Shown: positions 26,940 to 36,586 of the stretch, piece after piece
How positions within the stretch are numbered: position 1 is the stretch's first letter
Layout of the letters: every line of letters begins with the position of its first letter
Assembly (NCBI GenBank): GCA_002878375.1
Contig: NIRF01000004.1
Location: forward strand, 62,001-126,000
Source of the DNA: Dictyoglomus sp. NZ13-RE01
Lineage (GTDB): Bacteria > Dictyoglomota > Dictyoglomia > Dictyoglomales > Dictyoglomaceae
DNA length: 64,000 nucleotides
Direction of reading: 5' to 3'
Notes under the pieces: generated by a model
The model's input: only the letters and a program-made list of their open reading frames with translations
Told to the model about the DNA's origin: nothing
Databases searched by the model: none
Position numbers and translations under genes: made by a program

Positions 26940-29900
26940 AAGATAGCTCCTCTTCAAAGTAATCTTGAATGGCTCTATACTCAATTTCTCCATCTAATCG
27001 CTTTATCATTTCAAGTACAGCATAAAAGGTATCCTCAACCACAATACATGGAATTCCAAGGTCAAAGCAGGCTCTTCTCCAAGCTTTATCATCCTTTCCA
27101 ATACTCACAACTAAATCAAATTTTTCATTCGTTAAGGTATGAAGTTCATCCTTTATTATTGGAATTGAAATAAATAGTTCGTCTTTAATATCACTTTCTA
27201 TCATATACAACTTATAGCCTCTTTTTAGTAGTTCCTCCCAATCCGCATTAAAGTATGTAGTTACCAAAATTTTCCCACCGTTTAAGGGAATTTTTAAACC
27301 ACTTGCTAACAGAGCTTTAAAAAGTGCTTTCTCCCATTTATAGTCAATTCCCATTACCTCACCTGTAGACCGCATTTCTGGACCTAATTCTATCTCTGCA
27401 GATTTAATTTTAGTAAATGAAAATACTGGTGCCTTAATAGCATAATGTTTAGGTGGTGGATACAGTCCGGGCTCTACATTAAAATCCTTTATTTTATAAC
27501 CTAAAGAAATCTTCGTTGCCCATTTAACTAAAGGCAATTTCAAAGCTTTACTCAAAAAGGGAACAGTCCTTGATGCCCTTGGATTTGCTTCCAATACAAA
27601 AACATTTTCATTTCTATCTATTACAAACTGAATATTTAAAAGTCCTCTTACCTCTAATGCTAATGCTATTTTCTTAGAATAATCCACTATCTTCTCCTGT
27701 ACTTCTTTTGACAAGGAGTATGGAGGAAAAACTGCAGTGCTATCTCCTGAATGAATTCCAGCCTTTTCTATATGCTCCATAATTCCAGGAATAAAAACCT
27801 CTTCACCATCACACAAAAGATCAACTTCTGCCTCTTTCCCTAATATAAACTGGTCCATCCAGAGAGGTAGAATAAGATCTCTCCTTTGAAAATAACTTTC
27901 TAATTCTTGAATGTTACTTATTATATGCATCGCTCTTCCACCCAAAACGTAAGAGGGTCTCAATAAAACTGGAAAACCTATTTCTTTTATAATATCCTTC
28001 GCTTCCTTCAAACTTCTAATATAAAATCCTTTTGGTCTTGGAATCTTCAACTTTTGTAAAACTTTATCAAATTTTTCCCTATCCTCCGCAAGATCTATAC
28101 TTCTCTGAGATGTTCCTAATAGAAAGAAGCCTCTATTAACTAAGTTCTTTGATAAATTTATAGCGGTTTGACCTCCAAATTGGGAAAGAAAACCTAAAGG
28201 TTCTTCTTGAATCATTATATTTGTTATATCCTCAGTAGTTAGCGGTTCAAAGTATAGTCTATCGGATACATCAAAATCAGTACTTAATGTTTCTGGATTA
28301 TTATTAATCATAACAGATATTAGACCTTCCTCTTTTATTGCTTTTACCGCTTGCACTGTACAATAATCAAATTCTATTCCCTGCCCAATCCTAATTGGAC
28401 CACTTCCCAAAACTACAACAGACTTTTGCTTACTCTTTGTGATTTCATTTTCTTCTTCATAAGTAGAATAGTAATAGGGAGTTTGAGCAGAAAATTCTGC
28501 AGCACACGTATCTACAATTTTATATACTGGATAAATATTGTGTACTTTTCTATACTTATAAATCTCATCTTTGGTAGCCTTTAAGATACAAGATAAATCA
28601 TAATCTCCGAAACCTAAACTTTTCAAATATCTTAATTCTTTTGGTGTAATATCCATTAAACTTTTTCCTTTGTATTTTTCTGCAATTTTAATAAGATTAA
28701 AGAGTTTACTCAAAAAGAACAAATCAATTTTTGAAAGATTGTGAACCTCTTCTACAGAAAGTCCCCTTTTAAAGGCTTCAGAAATTATAAAAAGTCTTCT
28801 ATCATCAGGTTTGGCTAAATAATATCTTATCTCTTCTAAGGTTAAATAGGAAAATTTATCAGAAAAAAGTCCCAATTCAGTATCTAAGGAGCGAATAGCT
28901 TTAAGCAACGCTTCCTCAAAGGTTCTACCTAAAGCCATCACCTCTCCTGTAGCTTGCATCTGGGTGCCCAATGTTCTGTCATTGACCCTAAATTTTTCAA
29001 ATCCCCATCTTGGAATCTTCACTACAACATAATCCAAAGCTGGTTCAAAAGCAGCATAAGTTTCATTAGTTACTGGATTTTTTATCTCATCTAAGGTTAA
29101 GCCAATTGCTATTTTAGCTGTAATACGAGCAATAGGAAAACCCGTTGCCTTTGATGCTAAAGCACTGGACCTACTTACCCTTGGGTTTACCTCTATAACA
29201 TAATATTCAAGATTATTTGGATTTAAAGCAAACTGGATATTACAACCACCCTCAATCTTAAGAGCGGATATAATTTTTAAAGCGGAGCTTCTAAGCATCT
29301 GATATTCTCTATCATTAAGGGTTTGAGTAGGAGCAACCACAATACTATCTCCTGTATGAATTCCCATAGGATCAAAATTTTCCATAGAGCATATGGTTAT
29401 TACACTTCCATTTGCATCTCTCATTACTTCAAATTCAATTTCCTTCCAACCTACTACACTTTTTTCTATTAAAGCCTGACTAACGGGACTTAAGTTAAGA
29501 CTTCTTAATACAGTTTTCTCAAATTCCTCTGGGGTTTCAACTATTCCTCCACCTGTTCCTCCTAAGGTATAAGCAGGTCTTACAACTAAAGGAAAACCTA
29601 TTTTTTCAACAGCAGACCATGCCTCTTCCAAATTACGAATTATTATACTTTCTAATACAGGTTCTCCTATTTCCTCCATCTTCTTCTTAAATAGTTCCCT
29701 ATCTTCTGCAAAATTTATTGATTCTAACGATGCTCCTAATAAAGGAACTCCATATTTATTTAATGTGCCTTTTCTTGCAAGTTCCATTGCCAAGTTTAAA
29801 CCTGTTTGTCCTCCAAGGGTAGCTATAATCCCATCAGGTTTTTCTTTCTCAATGATTTTTTCTAAAACCTCTACCGTTAATGGTTCTAAATAAATTCTAT

Positions 29901-30093
29901 CCGCCATCTCCCAGTCGGTCATTATTGTTGCGGGGTTTGAATTTACCAATACAACTTCTATTCCTTCTTCTTTTAAGGCTTTACATGCTTGGGTCCCTGA
30001 ATAGTCAAACTCTGCAGCCTGCCCTATTATTATAGGACCCGATCCTATAACTAAAACCTTATTTATTCCTTTTTTCTTAGGCATCAATTCCAC
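26899..30093 (-). CDS. carB: Carbamoyl-phosphate synthase large subunit
   Basis: The 1064-aa protein has both ATP-grasp halves, each opening with VLGSGPIxIGQ-type motifs (about 14-25 and 560-570), carbamate and carbamoyl-phosphate sites, and a C-terminal MGS-like allosteric domain (about 930-1050). It makes carbamoyl phosphate from bicarbonate, ATP and the ammonia delivered by CarA. It sits four bases after carA. The product feeds both arginine (argG, argH here) and pyrimidines. Confidence 0.97.
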   Translation of the reverse strand: MELMPKKKGINKVLVIGSGPIIIGQAAEFDYSGTQACKALKEEGIEVVLVNSNPATIMTDWEMADRIYLEPLTVEVLEKIIEKEKPDGIIATLGGQTGLNLAMELARKGTLNKYGVPLLGASLESINFAEDRELFKKKMEEIGEPVLESIIIRNLEEAWSAVEKIGFPLVVRPAYTLGGTGGGIVETPEEFEKTVLRSLNLSPVSQALIEKSVVGWKEIEFEVMRDANGSVITICSMENFDPMGIHTGDSIVVAPTQTLNDREYQMLRSSALKIISALKIEGGCNIQFALNPNNLEYYVIEVNPRVSRSSALASKATGFPIARITAKIAIGLTLDEIKNPVTNETYAAFEPALDYVVVKIPRWGFEKFRVNDRTLGTQMQATGEVMALGRTFEEALLKAIRSLDTELGLFSDKFSYLTLEEIRYYLAKPDDRRLFIISEAFKRGLSVEEVHNLSKIDLFFLSKLFNLIKIAEKYKGKSLMDITPKELRYLKSLGFGDYDLSCILKATKDEIYKYRKVHNIYPVYKIVDTCAAEFSAQTPYYYSTYEEENEITKSKQKSVVVLGSGPIRIGQGIEFDYCTVQAVKAIKEEGLISVMINNNPETLSTDFDVSDRLYFEPLTTEDITNIMIQEEPLGFLSQFGGQTAINLSKNLVNRGFFLLGTSQRSIDLAEDREKFDKVLQKLKIPRPKGFYIRSLKEAKDIIKEIGFPVLLRPSYVLGGRAMHIISNIQELESYFQRRDLILPLWMDQFILGKEAEVDLLCDGEEVFIPGIMEHIEKAGIHSGDSTAVFPPYSLSKEVQEKIVDYSKKIALALEVRGLLNIQFVIDRNENVFVLEANPRASRTVPFLSKALKLPLVKWATKISLGYKIKDFNVEPGLYPPPKHYAIKAPVFSFTKIKSAEIELGPEMRSTGEVMGIDYKWEKALFKALLASGLKIPLNGGKILVTTYFNADWEELLKRGYKLYMIESDIKDELFISIPIIKDELHTLTNEKFDLVVSIGKDDKAWRRACFDLGIPCIVVEDTFYAVLEMIKRLDGEIEYRAIQDYFEEELSYGTLGESLGTTIK

Positions 30094-30097
30094 TCCC

Positions 30098-31174
30098 CTA
30101 TGTTATTAACTTTTTAAATTCCTCGAATATGAACTTAGTATCTAATGGTCCAGGAGAGGCTTCAGGATGAAATTGCACAGCTATAATTGGATAATCTTTG
30201 TGTTTCATCCCTTCTAACGTTTCATCGTTTAAATTGTAAAACCACACTTCAAAACCAGAGGGTAAAGTATCCTCCTTAACAGCATAGCTGTGATTCTGAG
30301 AAGTTATATAAACAATTCCAGTATTAACATCCTTTACAGGATGATTAGCTCCCCTATGACCAAACTTAAGTTTATAGGTCTTAGCTCCCACACTTAAAGC
30401 TAAAAGTTGAATTCCAAGACATATTCCTAATATAGGCTTTTCTAATGAAATTATTTTTCTAATAGTTTCTTGAGTATACGGTACATTAGAAGGATCTCCA
30501 GGACCATTAGATAAAACAATACCATCAGGATTATAGTTTTTAATGTCCTCAAAAGAGGTCCAAGCAGGAAAAACTTTAACCCTAAAATTACGTTTTATTA
30601 ACTCTCTTAAAATACCTTGCTTAACCCCAAAATCCAAAAGAGCTATTCTTTTTTCTCCTTCCAAATTTAACTCATAGGGGACTGTAGTTGTAACCCTCCT
30701 AACCAAATCTAAATAATTAAAATCTAATCTTTCCAGTTTCTTAGATAATATGAAGGGATCAGACTCTTTAGTAGAAATAACCGCTTTCATTGTGCCAAAC
30801 TTGCGAATTTCTTTTACTATTTTCCTTGTATCAACTTTATGAATTGCTACTATATTATTCTCAATTAAAAATTCCTTTAGCGATTTTTCACTTCTCCAAT
30901 GAAATTTGTAATCATTTAACTCTCGTGCTACAATCCCTTTACATACAGGCTTGTTACTCTCCAACATATCTGTATCTACACCATAATTTCCAATTAAGGG
31001 ATATGAAAAAACAATTATCTGATTAGCATAAGAAGGGTCAGTGATAACCTGAGGATAACCAACCATGCTTGTGTTAAAAACTATCTCTCCAAAACTCTCC
31101 CCATCTGCCCCAAAACTTTCTCCTATAAAACTATGCCCTGTTTCTAAAACTAAAATTGCCTCCTTGAAGTTCAT
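30098..31174 (-). CDS. carA: Carbamoyl-phosphate synthase small subunit (glutamine amidotransferase)
   Basis: The 358-aa protein has the N-terminal CPSase domain ([18 protein letters not shown]) and the class I glutaminase with Cys252 in [11 protein letters not shown], and the His-Glu pair in [10 protein letters not shown]. It releases ammonia from glutamine for CarB. It lies three bases after argG and four before carB, clearly one transcript. Confidence 0.97.
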   Translation of the reverse strand: MNFKEAILVLETGHSFIGESFGADGESFGEIVFNTSMVGYPQVITDPSYANQIIVFSYPLIGNYGVDTDMLESNKPVCKGIVARELNDYKFHWRSEKSLKEFLIENNIVAIHKVDTRKIVKEIRKFGTMKAVISTKESDPFILSKKLERLDFNYLDLVRRVTTTVPYELNLEGEKRIALLDFGVKQGILRELIKRNFRVKVFPAWTSFEDIKNYNPDGIVLSNGPGDPSNVPYTQETIRKIISLEKPILGICLGIQLLALSVGAKTYKLKFGHRGANHPVKDVNTGIVYITSQNHSYAVKEDTLPSGFEVWFYNLNDETLEGMKHKDYPIIAVQFHPEASPGPLDTKFIFEEFKKLIT

Positions 31175-31177
31175 TAT

Positions 31178-32371
31178 TCACTCTCCTTTTTTATCCCCCT
31201 TTTGGGCATAAAGATAGGATGGTAATCCAAATAGTTTTATAAAGCCAACCGCAGATTCAACGGAGAAAGAGCTCTTTTTCTCATAAGTTGCCAGATCAAG
31301 TTCATACAAGGAATATGGAGAATACTTACCTACAATTTCAAAATTCTTATACTCCAACTTAATTCTAACTTTACCTGTAACCCTTTCTTGAGTTTTTTCA
31401 ATGAAGGATTGCAAGGCTTCTCTTAGTGGATCAAACCATAGACCATAGTAAACTAATTCTGCATACTTATCTTCAATGAATTTCTTAAAGTGTACAAGCT
31501 CTCTATGATGAACTAAACTTTCTATAGCAGAATGAGCCTTTATAAGGATAATTGCTGCAGGCGCCTCATAAACTTCTCTGGTTTTTATTCCAACTAATCT
31601 ATTCTCAATATGGTCTATTCTACCAATCCCATACTCTCCTGCTATCTTATTTAAATTTTCAATTATCTTTAAAGGAGACTTTTTTTCTCCATCCAATTCA
31701 ATAGGGACTCCCTCTTCAAAGCCTATCTCTATATATCTTACTGGAAGATCAGGTTTAATTTTAGTCCAAACAAAAACATCCTCAGGAGGTTCCTTCCAAG
31801 GGTCCTCCAAAATACCCCCTTCTATACTTCTTCCCCATAGGTTCTCATCTATACTATATGGATTTTCTTTCGTCACAGGAACAGGAATATTATTTTTCTT
31901 GGCATACTCAATTTCCTCTTCTCTTGTAAAATTCCACTCTCTTACAGGTGCAATAACTTCAAGATCAGGTGCTAACGATTTTACTCCTAAATCTAATCTC
32001 ACTTGATCATTTCCTTTCCCAGTACAACCATGAGCTACATATTTCGCATTATTTTCTCTTGCTACCTTGACTAAATATTTTGCAATTAATGGGCGAGAAA
32101 GAGCAGTGGCAAGAGGATACTGAGACTCATAGAGAGCATTTGCTTTTAAAGCTGGAATTATATAATCCTTTACAAATTCTTCTTTAAGATCCCAAACATA
32201 AGCCTTTTTAACTCCTAAATTTTCAGCCTTAGTTTTTATCTCTTCTAAGTCCACTTTTTGTCCTATATCAACAGTTAGAGTAATTACTTCCATATTGTAT
32301 TTTTGATTAAGCCATTTTATTGCTACAGATGTATCTAAGCCTCCAGAATATGCTAACACAACCCTTTCCAT
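31178..32371 (-). CDS. argG: Argininosuccinate synthase
   Basis: The 397-aa enzyme has the N-type ATP motif AYSGGLDTSVAIKW, the HGCTGKGNDQVR motif and the SIDENLWGRSIEGG motif. It joins citrulline and aspartate. ATG at 32369-32371 has AGGAGG seven bases upstream and is preferred over the longer frame from 32401, which would overlap a perfect TATAAT. First gene of argG-carA-carB-argH-bioY. Confidence 0.97.
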   Translation of the reverse strand: MERVVLAYSGGLDTSVAIKWLNQKYNMEVITLTVDIGQKVDLEEIKTKAENLGVKKAYVWDLKEEFVKDYIIPALKANALYESQYPLATALSRPLIAKYLVKVARENNAKYVAHGCTGKGNDQVRLDLGVKSLAPDLEVIAPVREWNFTREEEIEYAKKNNIPVPVTKENPYSIDENLWGRSIEGGILEDPWKEPPEDVFVWTKIKPDLPVRYIEIGFEEGVPIELDGEKKSPLKIIENLNKIAGEYGIGRIDHIENRLVGIKTREVYEAPAAIILIKAHSAIESLVHHRELVHFKKFIEDKYAELVYYGLWFDPLREALQSFIEKTQERVTGKVRIKLEYKNFEIVGKYSPYSLYELDLATYEKKSSFSVESAVGFIKLFGLPSYLYAQKGDKKGE

Positions 32372-32400
32372 TATCTTTCCTCCTTCTGGATATTTTGACA

Positions 32401-32406
32401 ATTATA
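32401..32406 (-). promoter_or_regulatory. -10 box of a candidate argG operon promoter
   Basis: A perfect TATAAT lies between pheA and argG, 29 bases before the argG ATG. The -35 region is poor (ATGCAA at 17 bases). It would let the arginine and carbamoyl-phosphate genes be expressed apart from pheA. Confidence 0.4.
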
Positions 32407-32428
32407 CAACAAAGATTTTAAAATTGCA

Positions 32429-33508
32429 TTAAAAATCATTTTCCGCCTCAGGATAAGAACCCAATATCTTTATAGACAAACATTCATCTTTTAAAAGATC
32501 TAATGCTTTCTGAACTCTTTTCTCCTCTATATGCCCTTGAAAATCAACAAAAAATAAATATTGAAAAGGCAAAGATTTCACTGGACGGGACTGAAGAAGA
32601 GTCATATTAATTCCTAAATCATGAAAAGGCTTTAATGCTCTAAAAAGTGCTCCTGCTTGATGCTTAACTGTAAATATAATAGATGTTTTATCTTTCCCAG
32701 AAGGACTAACTTTATGTTTTCCTAAAACAAAAAAGCGTGTTCTATTAAACCAATTATCCTGAATATTACGAGCCAATATATTTAGCCCCAAAATCTCTCC
32801 TGCCAAAGAGCTTGCAATAGCTGCTCCCATAGGGTCCTTTTTAGCAAGAATAGCCCCATAAGTAGTGCTATTAGTAGGAATTTCCTGAACCTTAGGAAGA
32901 TTCTCTCGTATCCATTTTCTGCATTGTGCCAATGCTTGTGGATGTGAATAGATCCTTTCTATTTTATCAATGTTATCTAATGTAGATAAAAGACAATGTT
33001 GCACTGGCACATAAACTTCCCCAACCACCTTTAACGTAGTCTCTACAAGCAAATCCATAGTAGAACCAACTGTACCCTCCATAGAGTTTTCTATGGGAAC
33101 AACTCCGTAGTCAATATCATTATTTTCTAAAGAGGAGAATATATTTTCCACTGAAGTGTAAGGTATAAAATTAGAGCCTTTACCAAAGAATTTAATAGCT
33201 GCTTGATGAGTAAAGGTCCCCTCAGGTCCCAAATATCCAACCTTAATTTCTTTTTCAATATTTCTGATGAAACTAATTATATCTTTGAAAATTTCAATCA
33301 AAGCCTGGGTTGGTAGAGGACCAGAATTTAGTTTTTCAATTTTCTCGAGAATTTCCTTTTCCCTGATTGGATCAAAAATAGATGCTTTATTCTCATTTTT
33401 TATTTTTCCTATTTCAATAGCAAGTTTAGCCCTTTGGTTTAAAAGATTTAGTATTTTTTCATCAATTTCGTCTATCTCCTTTCGCAGTTTCTCCAAACTA
33501 TCCTTCAT
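32429..33508 (-). CDS. pheA: Chorismate mutase-prephenate dehydratase (P-protein)
   Basis: The 359-aa fusion has an AroQ chorismate mutase (1-85, LEKLRKEIDEIDEKILNLLNQRAKLA), prephenate dehydratase (about 95-275, with NRTRFFVLG and GYLGPEGTFTHQAA) and a C-terminal ACT domain (about 280-355, LFRALKPFHDLGINMTLLQSRP) for phenylalanine feedback. It turns chorismate into phenylpyruvate. ATG has GGGGGAAATTCC upstream. It is followed by the argG operon. Confidence 0.96.
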   Translation of the reverse strand: MKDSLEKLRKEIDEIDEKILNLLNQRAKLAIEIGKIKNENKASIFDPIREKEILEKIEKLNSGPLPTQALIEIFKDIISFIRNIEKEIKVGYLGPEGTFTHQAAIKFFGKGSNFIPYTSVENIFSSLENNDIDYGVVPIENSMEGTVGSTMDLLVETTLKVVGEVYVPVQHCLLSTLDNIDKIERIYSHPQALAQCRKWIRENLPKVQEIPTNSTTYGAILAKKDPMGAAIASSLAGEILGLNILARNIQDNWFNRTRFFVLGKHKVSPSGKDKTSIIFTVKHQAGALFRALKPFHDLGINMTLLQSRPVKSLPFQYLFFVDFQGHIEEKRVQKALDLLKDECLSIKILGSYPEAENDF

Positions 33509-33536
33509 GGAATTTCCCCCTTCAATTTTTCCCTAA

Positions 33537-33565
33537 ATTTTAAAAAATAAAAAGGAAAATTACAA
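33537..33565 (-). promoter_or_regulatory. Promoter of pheA
   Basis: On the minus strand TTGTAA (33560-33565), 17 bases, TAAAAT (33537-33542). The start of transcription would be near 33530, giving a 20-base leader with the SD. Confidence 0.55.
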
Positions 33566-33581
33566 GATAGATTAATTTTTC

Positions 33582-33610
33582 TTGACAAAAAAAATATTAA
33601 ATTATATCTT
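33582..33610 (+). promoter_or_regulatory. Candidate promoter of the uronate/galactan operon
   Basis: TTGACA (33582-33587), 17 bases, TATCTT (33605-33610). The leader would be about 57 bases and ends in AAGGAGG. It is divergent from the pheA promoter. Confidence 0.5.
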
Positions 33611-33673
33611 TAGGAGAGAATCGGGTTTTTAAAATTCTATTTTTTTGACTATATAAAAAAGGAGGATTAAAAA

Positions 33674-34477
33674 ATGTTTAGAAAAGTAAACTTAGAGCCT
33701 GGACTAAATCAACTAGTTAAACCTGGAGAAATGGAATTCATTGAATTTGACATTTTTAAGGGAGAAAAAGGTGATAGTTATACATTTTCCTCAAAGGACT
33801 ACGAAGTAGGAATTATTATCTTAACAGGAAGATGTAACATAAAAGTAGATGATATTTCCTATTCATCCCTTGGAGCAAGACGAAATGTATTTGATGGAAA
33901 TGCATATTCTCTATATGTTCCTAATAATAAAGAGGTAACAATAGAAGCCTTAGAAAACGTTGAAATAGCAATAGGAAAAACAAAAGTAAAAACAGATGAA
34001 GATGTAAAACTAATAAAGCCGGAAGATGTGACAGTAAGAAATGTAGGTGCTGGAAATTGGAGAAGAGATGTAAAAGATATTATTGATAAAAGAATTAAAG
34101 CAAAAAGATTACTTATTGGCGAAACTATTAATCCACCAGGAAATTGGTCCAGCTATCCACCTCACAAACATGATAAAGACAACTATCCTTATGAGGTAAG
34201 AATGGAAGAAGTATATTTCTATAAATTGAATCCATCTCATGGTTTTGGACTCCAAAGAGTGTATACTCAAGAAGGGGATATAGATAATGTTTATTTAATA
34301 GAAGATAATTCTTTACTAATGATAAAAAGAGGATATCATCCTGTAGTAGCAGCACCAGGATATCAACTATATTATCTATGGATTTTGGCTGGAGATACAA
34401 GGGAACAATTAATGGCAGACGATCCAAAACATCAATGGATTAAGTATGTGGAGAAGATTTTAAGAGAACTAAAATAA
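33674..34477 (+). CDS. IolB/KduI-type isomerase (5-deoxy-glucuronate isomerase homologue)
   Basis: The 267-aa double-cupin protein matches IolB along its length. Metal-site residues lie in PPHKHD (His164, His166), the following EEVYFY (Glu179) and a late His222. IolB isomerises 5-deoxy-glucuronate in inositol breakdown, but no other iol gene is here. The neighbours are a GH4 uronidase-like enzyme and KDPG aldolase, so an uronate isomerase role is plausible; this is inference. AAGGAGG precedes ATG, and the gene leads a five-gene unit. Confidence 0.85.
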   Translation: MFRKVNLEPGLNQLVKPGEMEFIEFDIFKGEKGDSYTFSSKDYEVGIIILTGRCNIKVDDISYSSLGARRNVFDGNAYSLYVPNNKEVTIEALENVEIAIGKTKVKTDEDVKLIKPEDVTVRNVGAGNWRRDVKDIIDKRIKAKRLLIGETINPPGNWSSYPPHKHDKDNYPYEVRMEEVYFYKLNPSHGFGLQRVYTQEGDIDNVYLIEDNSLLMIKRGYHPVVAAPGYQLYYLWILAGDTREQLMADDPKHQWIKYVEKILRELK

Positions 34478-34489
34478 AGGGGGGAAATC

Positions 34490-35902
34490 ATGGCAAATAT
34501 AAAAATTTCCTTTGTAGGGGCAGGTAGTGTCAGATATACATTGAAACTGTTAGGTGATATTTTTAAAACCAAAGAACTTTTTGGAGTTACCATATCTTTA
34601 ATGGATATAGATGAAGAAAGACTTAATGCCACTTATGTATTAGCTGAGAAATATAGAAAAGAGCTTTCAGCAGATGTAAAAATCGAAAAAACACTAAGTT
34701 TAGAAGAGTCTATTGATTCTGCAAGTTTTGTAATAAATACAGCTTTACACAGAGCAAAAGGGCATGAAGATGGATATGTACAGTATGAAATAATGAGAGA
34801 AATAGGAGAGAAACATGGATATTATAGAGGTATAGATAGCCAAGAATTTAATATGGTTTCTGATTATTACACTTTATCTAATTTTAACCAATTAAAACTT
34901 TCTTTAGATATTGCAAAAACCGTTGAAAAATTATCTCCAAAGGCTTATCTTCTTCAAACCGCTAATCCAGTGTTTGAAATCACACAATTAGTAAGCAGAG
35001 AAACAGATGTAAGAATTATTGGAATATGTCATGGTTTTCATGGGGTTTATGAGGTTATAAATACTTTGAACTTAGATCCCAATAAAGTAGACTGGCAAAT
35101 AGCAGGAGTAAATCATGGCATTTTTCTAAACAGATTTTTATATAATGGAGAAAACGCATACAAAATTCTGGACCAATGGATAGAAGAAAAATCCCATGAA
35201 TGGGAACCAAAAGATCCCTGGGATTTACAACTTAGTCCTTGCGCCATAGATATGTACAAATTTTATGGAATGCTCCCTATTGGAGATACGGTAAGAAATG
35301 GCACATGGAAATATCACTACAACCTTGAAACAAAGAAAAAATGGCTTGGGAAATTTGGTGGTATAGATAATGAGGTAGAAAGACCCAAATTTTATGAACA
35401 ACTTAGAGCCTTAAGAAGAAGTGGACTTCAACTTGCAAAACAGATTTTAGAAAACCCTAATATTAATTTAACAGAAATTTTGCCTATTGAATTCTCTAAA
35501 GATAAATTGAGTGGGGAACAACAGATTTTATTTATAAATGCCATAGTTAATAATAAAGAAAAAAGATTATTTTTGAACATTCCTAATAATGGAACAATAT
35601 CTGAATTGCCAAAGGATGTTATAGTAGAGGTACCTTGTATAGTCAACAAAAATGGTATATTCCCTGAAAAAATTGAGCCAGATTTAACAGAGAGAATCAA
35701 AAAAATGTATTTATTGCCAAGAATATTAAGAATGGAATGGGCACTTCATGCTTTCAAAACTGGAGATCGTAGAGTCTTAGAAGAAATATTAATAAGAGAC
35801 CCTCGGACAAAGTCCTATGAACAGGTAAAAAACGTAATTGATGAAATATTAAGTCTGCCTTTTAACGAAGAGATGAGAAAACATTATCAAAAGGAGGAAT
35901 AA
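34490..35902 (+). CDS. GH4 glycosidase, alpha-glucuronidase or galacturonidase-like
   Basis: The 470-aa NAD- and Mn-dependent glycosidase has the N-terminal Rossmann start ISFVGAGSVRYT, the TANP motif, the metal ligands Cys180 (in CHGFHG) and His209 (GVNHG). The CHG form and lengths suit the uronidase/alpha-galactosidase side of GH4, unlike the 6-phospho-glucosidase type. It would cut a terminal uronic acid or galactose from an oligosaccharide in the cytoplasm. GGGGGGAA SD; 12 bases after the IolB-like gene. Confidence 0.85.
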   Translation: MANIKISFVGAGSVRYTLKLLGDIFKTKELFGVTISLMDIDEERLNATYVLAEKYRKELSADVKIEKTLSLEESIDSASFVINTALHRAKGHEDGYVQYEIMREIGEKHGYYRGIDSQEFNMVSDYYTLSNFNQLKLSLDIAKTVEKLSPKAYLLQTANPVFEITQLVSRETDVRIIGICHGFHGVYEVINTLNLDPNKVDWQIAGVNHGIFLNRFLYNGENAYKILDQWIEEKSHEWEPKDPWDLQLSPCAIDMYKFYGMLPIGDTVRNGTWKYHYNLETKKKWLGKFGGIDNEVERPKFYEQLRALRRSGLQLAKQILENPNINLTEILPIEFSKDKLSGEQQILFINAIVNNKEKRLFLNIPNNGTISELPKDVIVEVPCIVNKNGIFPEKIEPDLTERIKKMYLLPRILRMEWALHAFKTGDRRVLEEILIRDPRTKSYEQVKNVIDEILSLPFNEEMRKHYQKEE

Positions 35903-35906
35903 AAGC

Positions 35907-36551
35907 ATGAGTAGATTTCAAACATTAGATAAAATTATTGATTGTGGGGTTGTTGCAGTTATTAGAGTGGATTCTTCAGATGAACTTTTAAACATTGCAA
36001 AAGCCTTAAAAGATGGTGGTGTTATTGGAATAGAATTAACAATGACTACTTCTGGAGCTTTAAATATACTTCCAGAGATAAAAAAACAAATGGGGAAAGA
36101 AATTGTTTTAGGAGTGGGAACAGTACTTGATCCAGAAACTGCAAGAATGGCAATCCTCGCTGGAGCGGATTTTATTGTCTCACCTATTTTAAAACCTGAG
36201 ATAATCAAAATATGTCATAGCTATGATAAAGTTGTAATTCCTGGAGCATATACTCCCACAGAGATACTTAGAGCATGGGAAGAAGGCGCAGACGTTGTTA
36301 AACTTTTTCCAGCGGAAAGTTTAGGTCCCTCTTACATTAAAGCAATACATGGACCAATGCCATATATAAGAATATCCCCCACAGGAGGAGTTAGTTTAGA
36401 GAATGTAGGTGAGTTTATTAAAGCAGGAGCCTGCTTCGTGGGAGTAGGAGGAAACCTGGTAGATAAAAAAGCAGTTAAGGAGCAAAAGTTTGAAATTATC
36501 ACTCAAACAGCAAAAGCCTTTGTAGAAGAGGTTAAAAAAGCAAGAATTTAA
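35907..36551 (+). CDS. eda: KDPG/KHG aldolase
   Basis: The 214-aa class I aldolase has Arg20 (VIRVDS), Glu43 (IELTMTT), GVGTVLDPE, and the Schiff-base Lys132 (VVKLFPAES), followed by the phosphate-binding SPTGGV. It splits 2-keto-3-deoxy-6-phosphogluconate into pyruvate and glyceraldehyde 3-phosphate, the last step of uronate breakdown. It has AAAGGAGG at SD distance, four bases after the GH4 gene. Confidence 0.94.
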   Translation: MSRFQTLDKIIDCGVVAVIRVDSSDELLNIAKALKDGGVIGIELTMTTSGALNILPEIKKQMGKEIVLGVGTVLDPETARMAILAGADFIVSPILKPEIIKICHSYDKVVIPGAYTPTEILRAWEEGADVVKLFPAESLGPSYIKAIHGPMPYIRISPTGGVSLENVGEFIKAGACFVGVGGNLVDKKAVKEQKFEIITQTAKAFVEEVKKARI

Positions 36552-36586
36552 TTTAAGAATATATGTCTCTTTTACTAAAGGTATCC

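Noticed and set aside
32390-32410. ArgR box over the argG -10 region
   Set aside because: TGTATAATTGTCA matches only one half-site of the ARG box consensus.
33610-33673. Terminator/riboswitch in the leader of the IolB-like gene
   Set aside because: Only a five-base-pair stem (AGAAT/ATTCT) with a 13-base loop before the T run; too weak to call.
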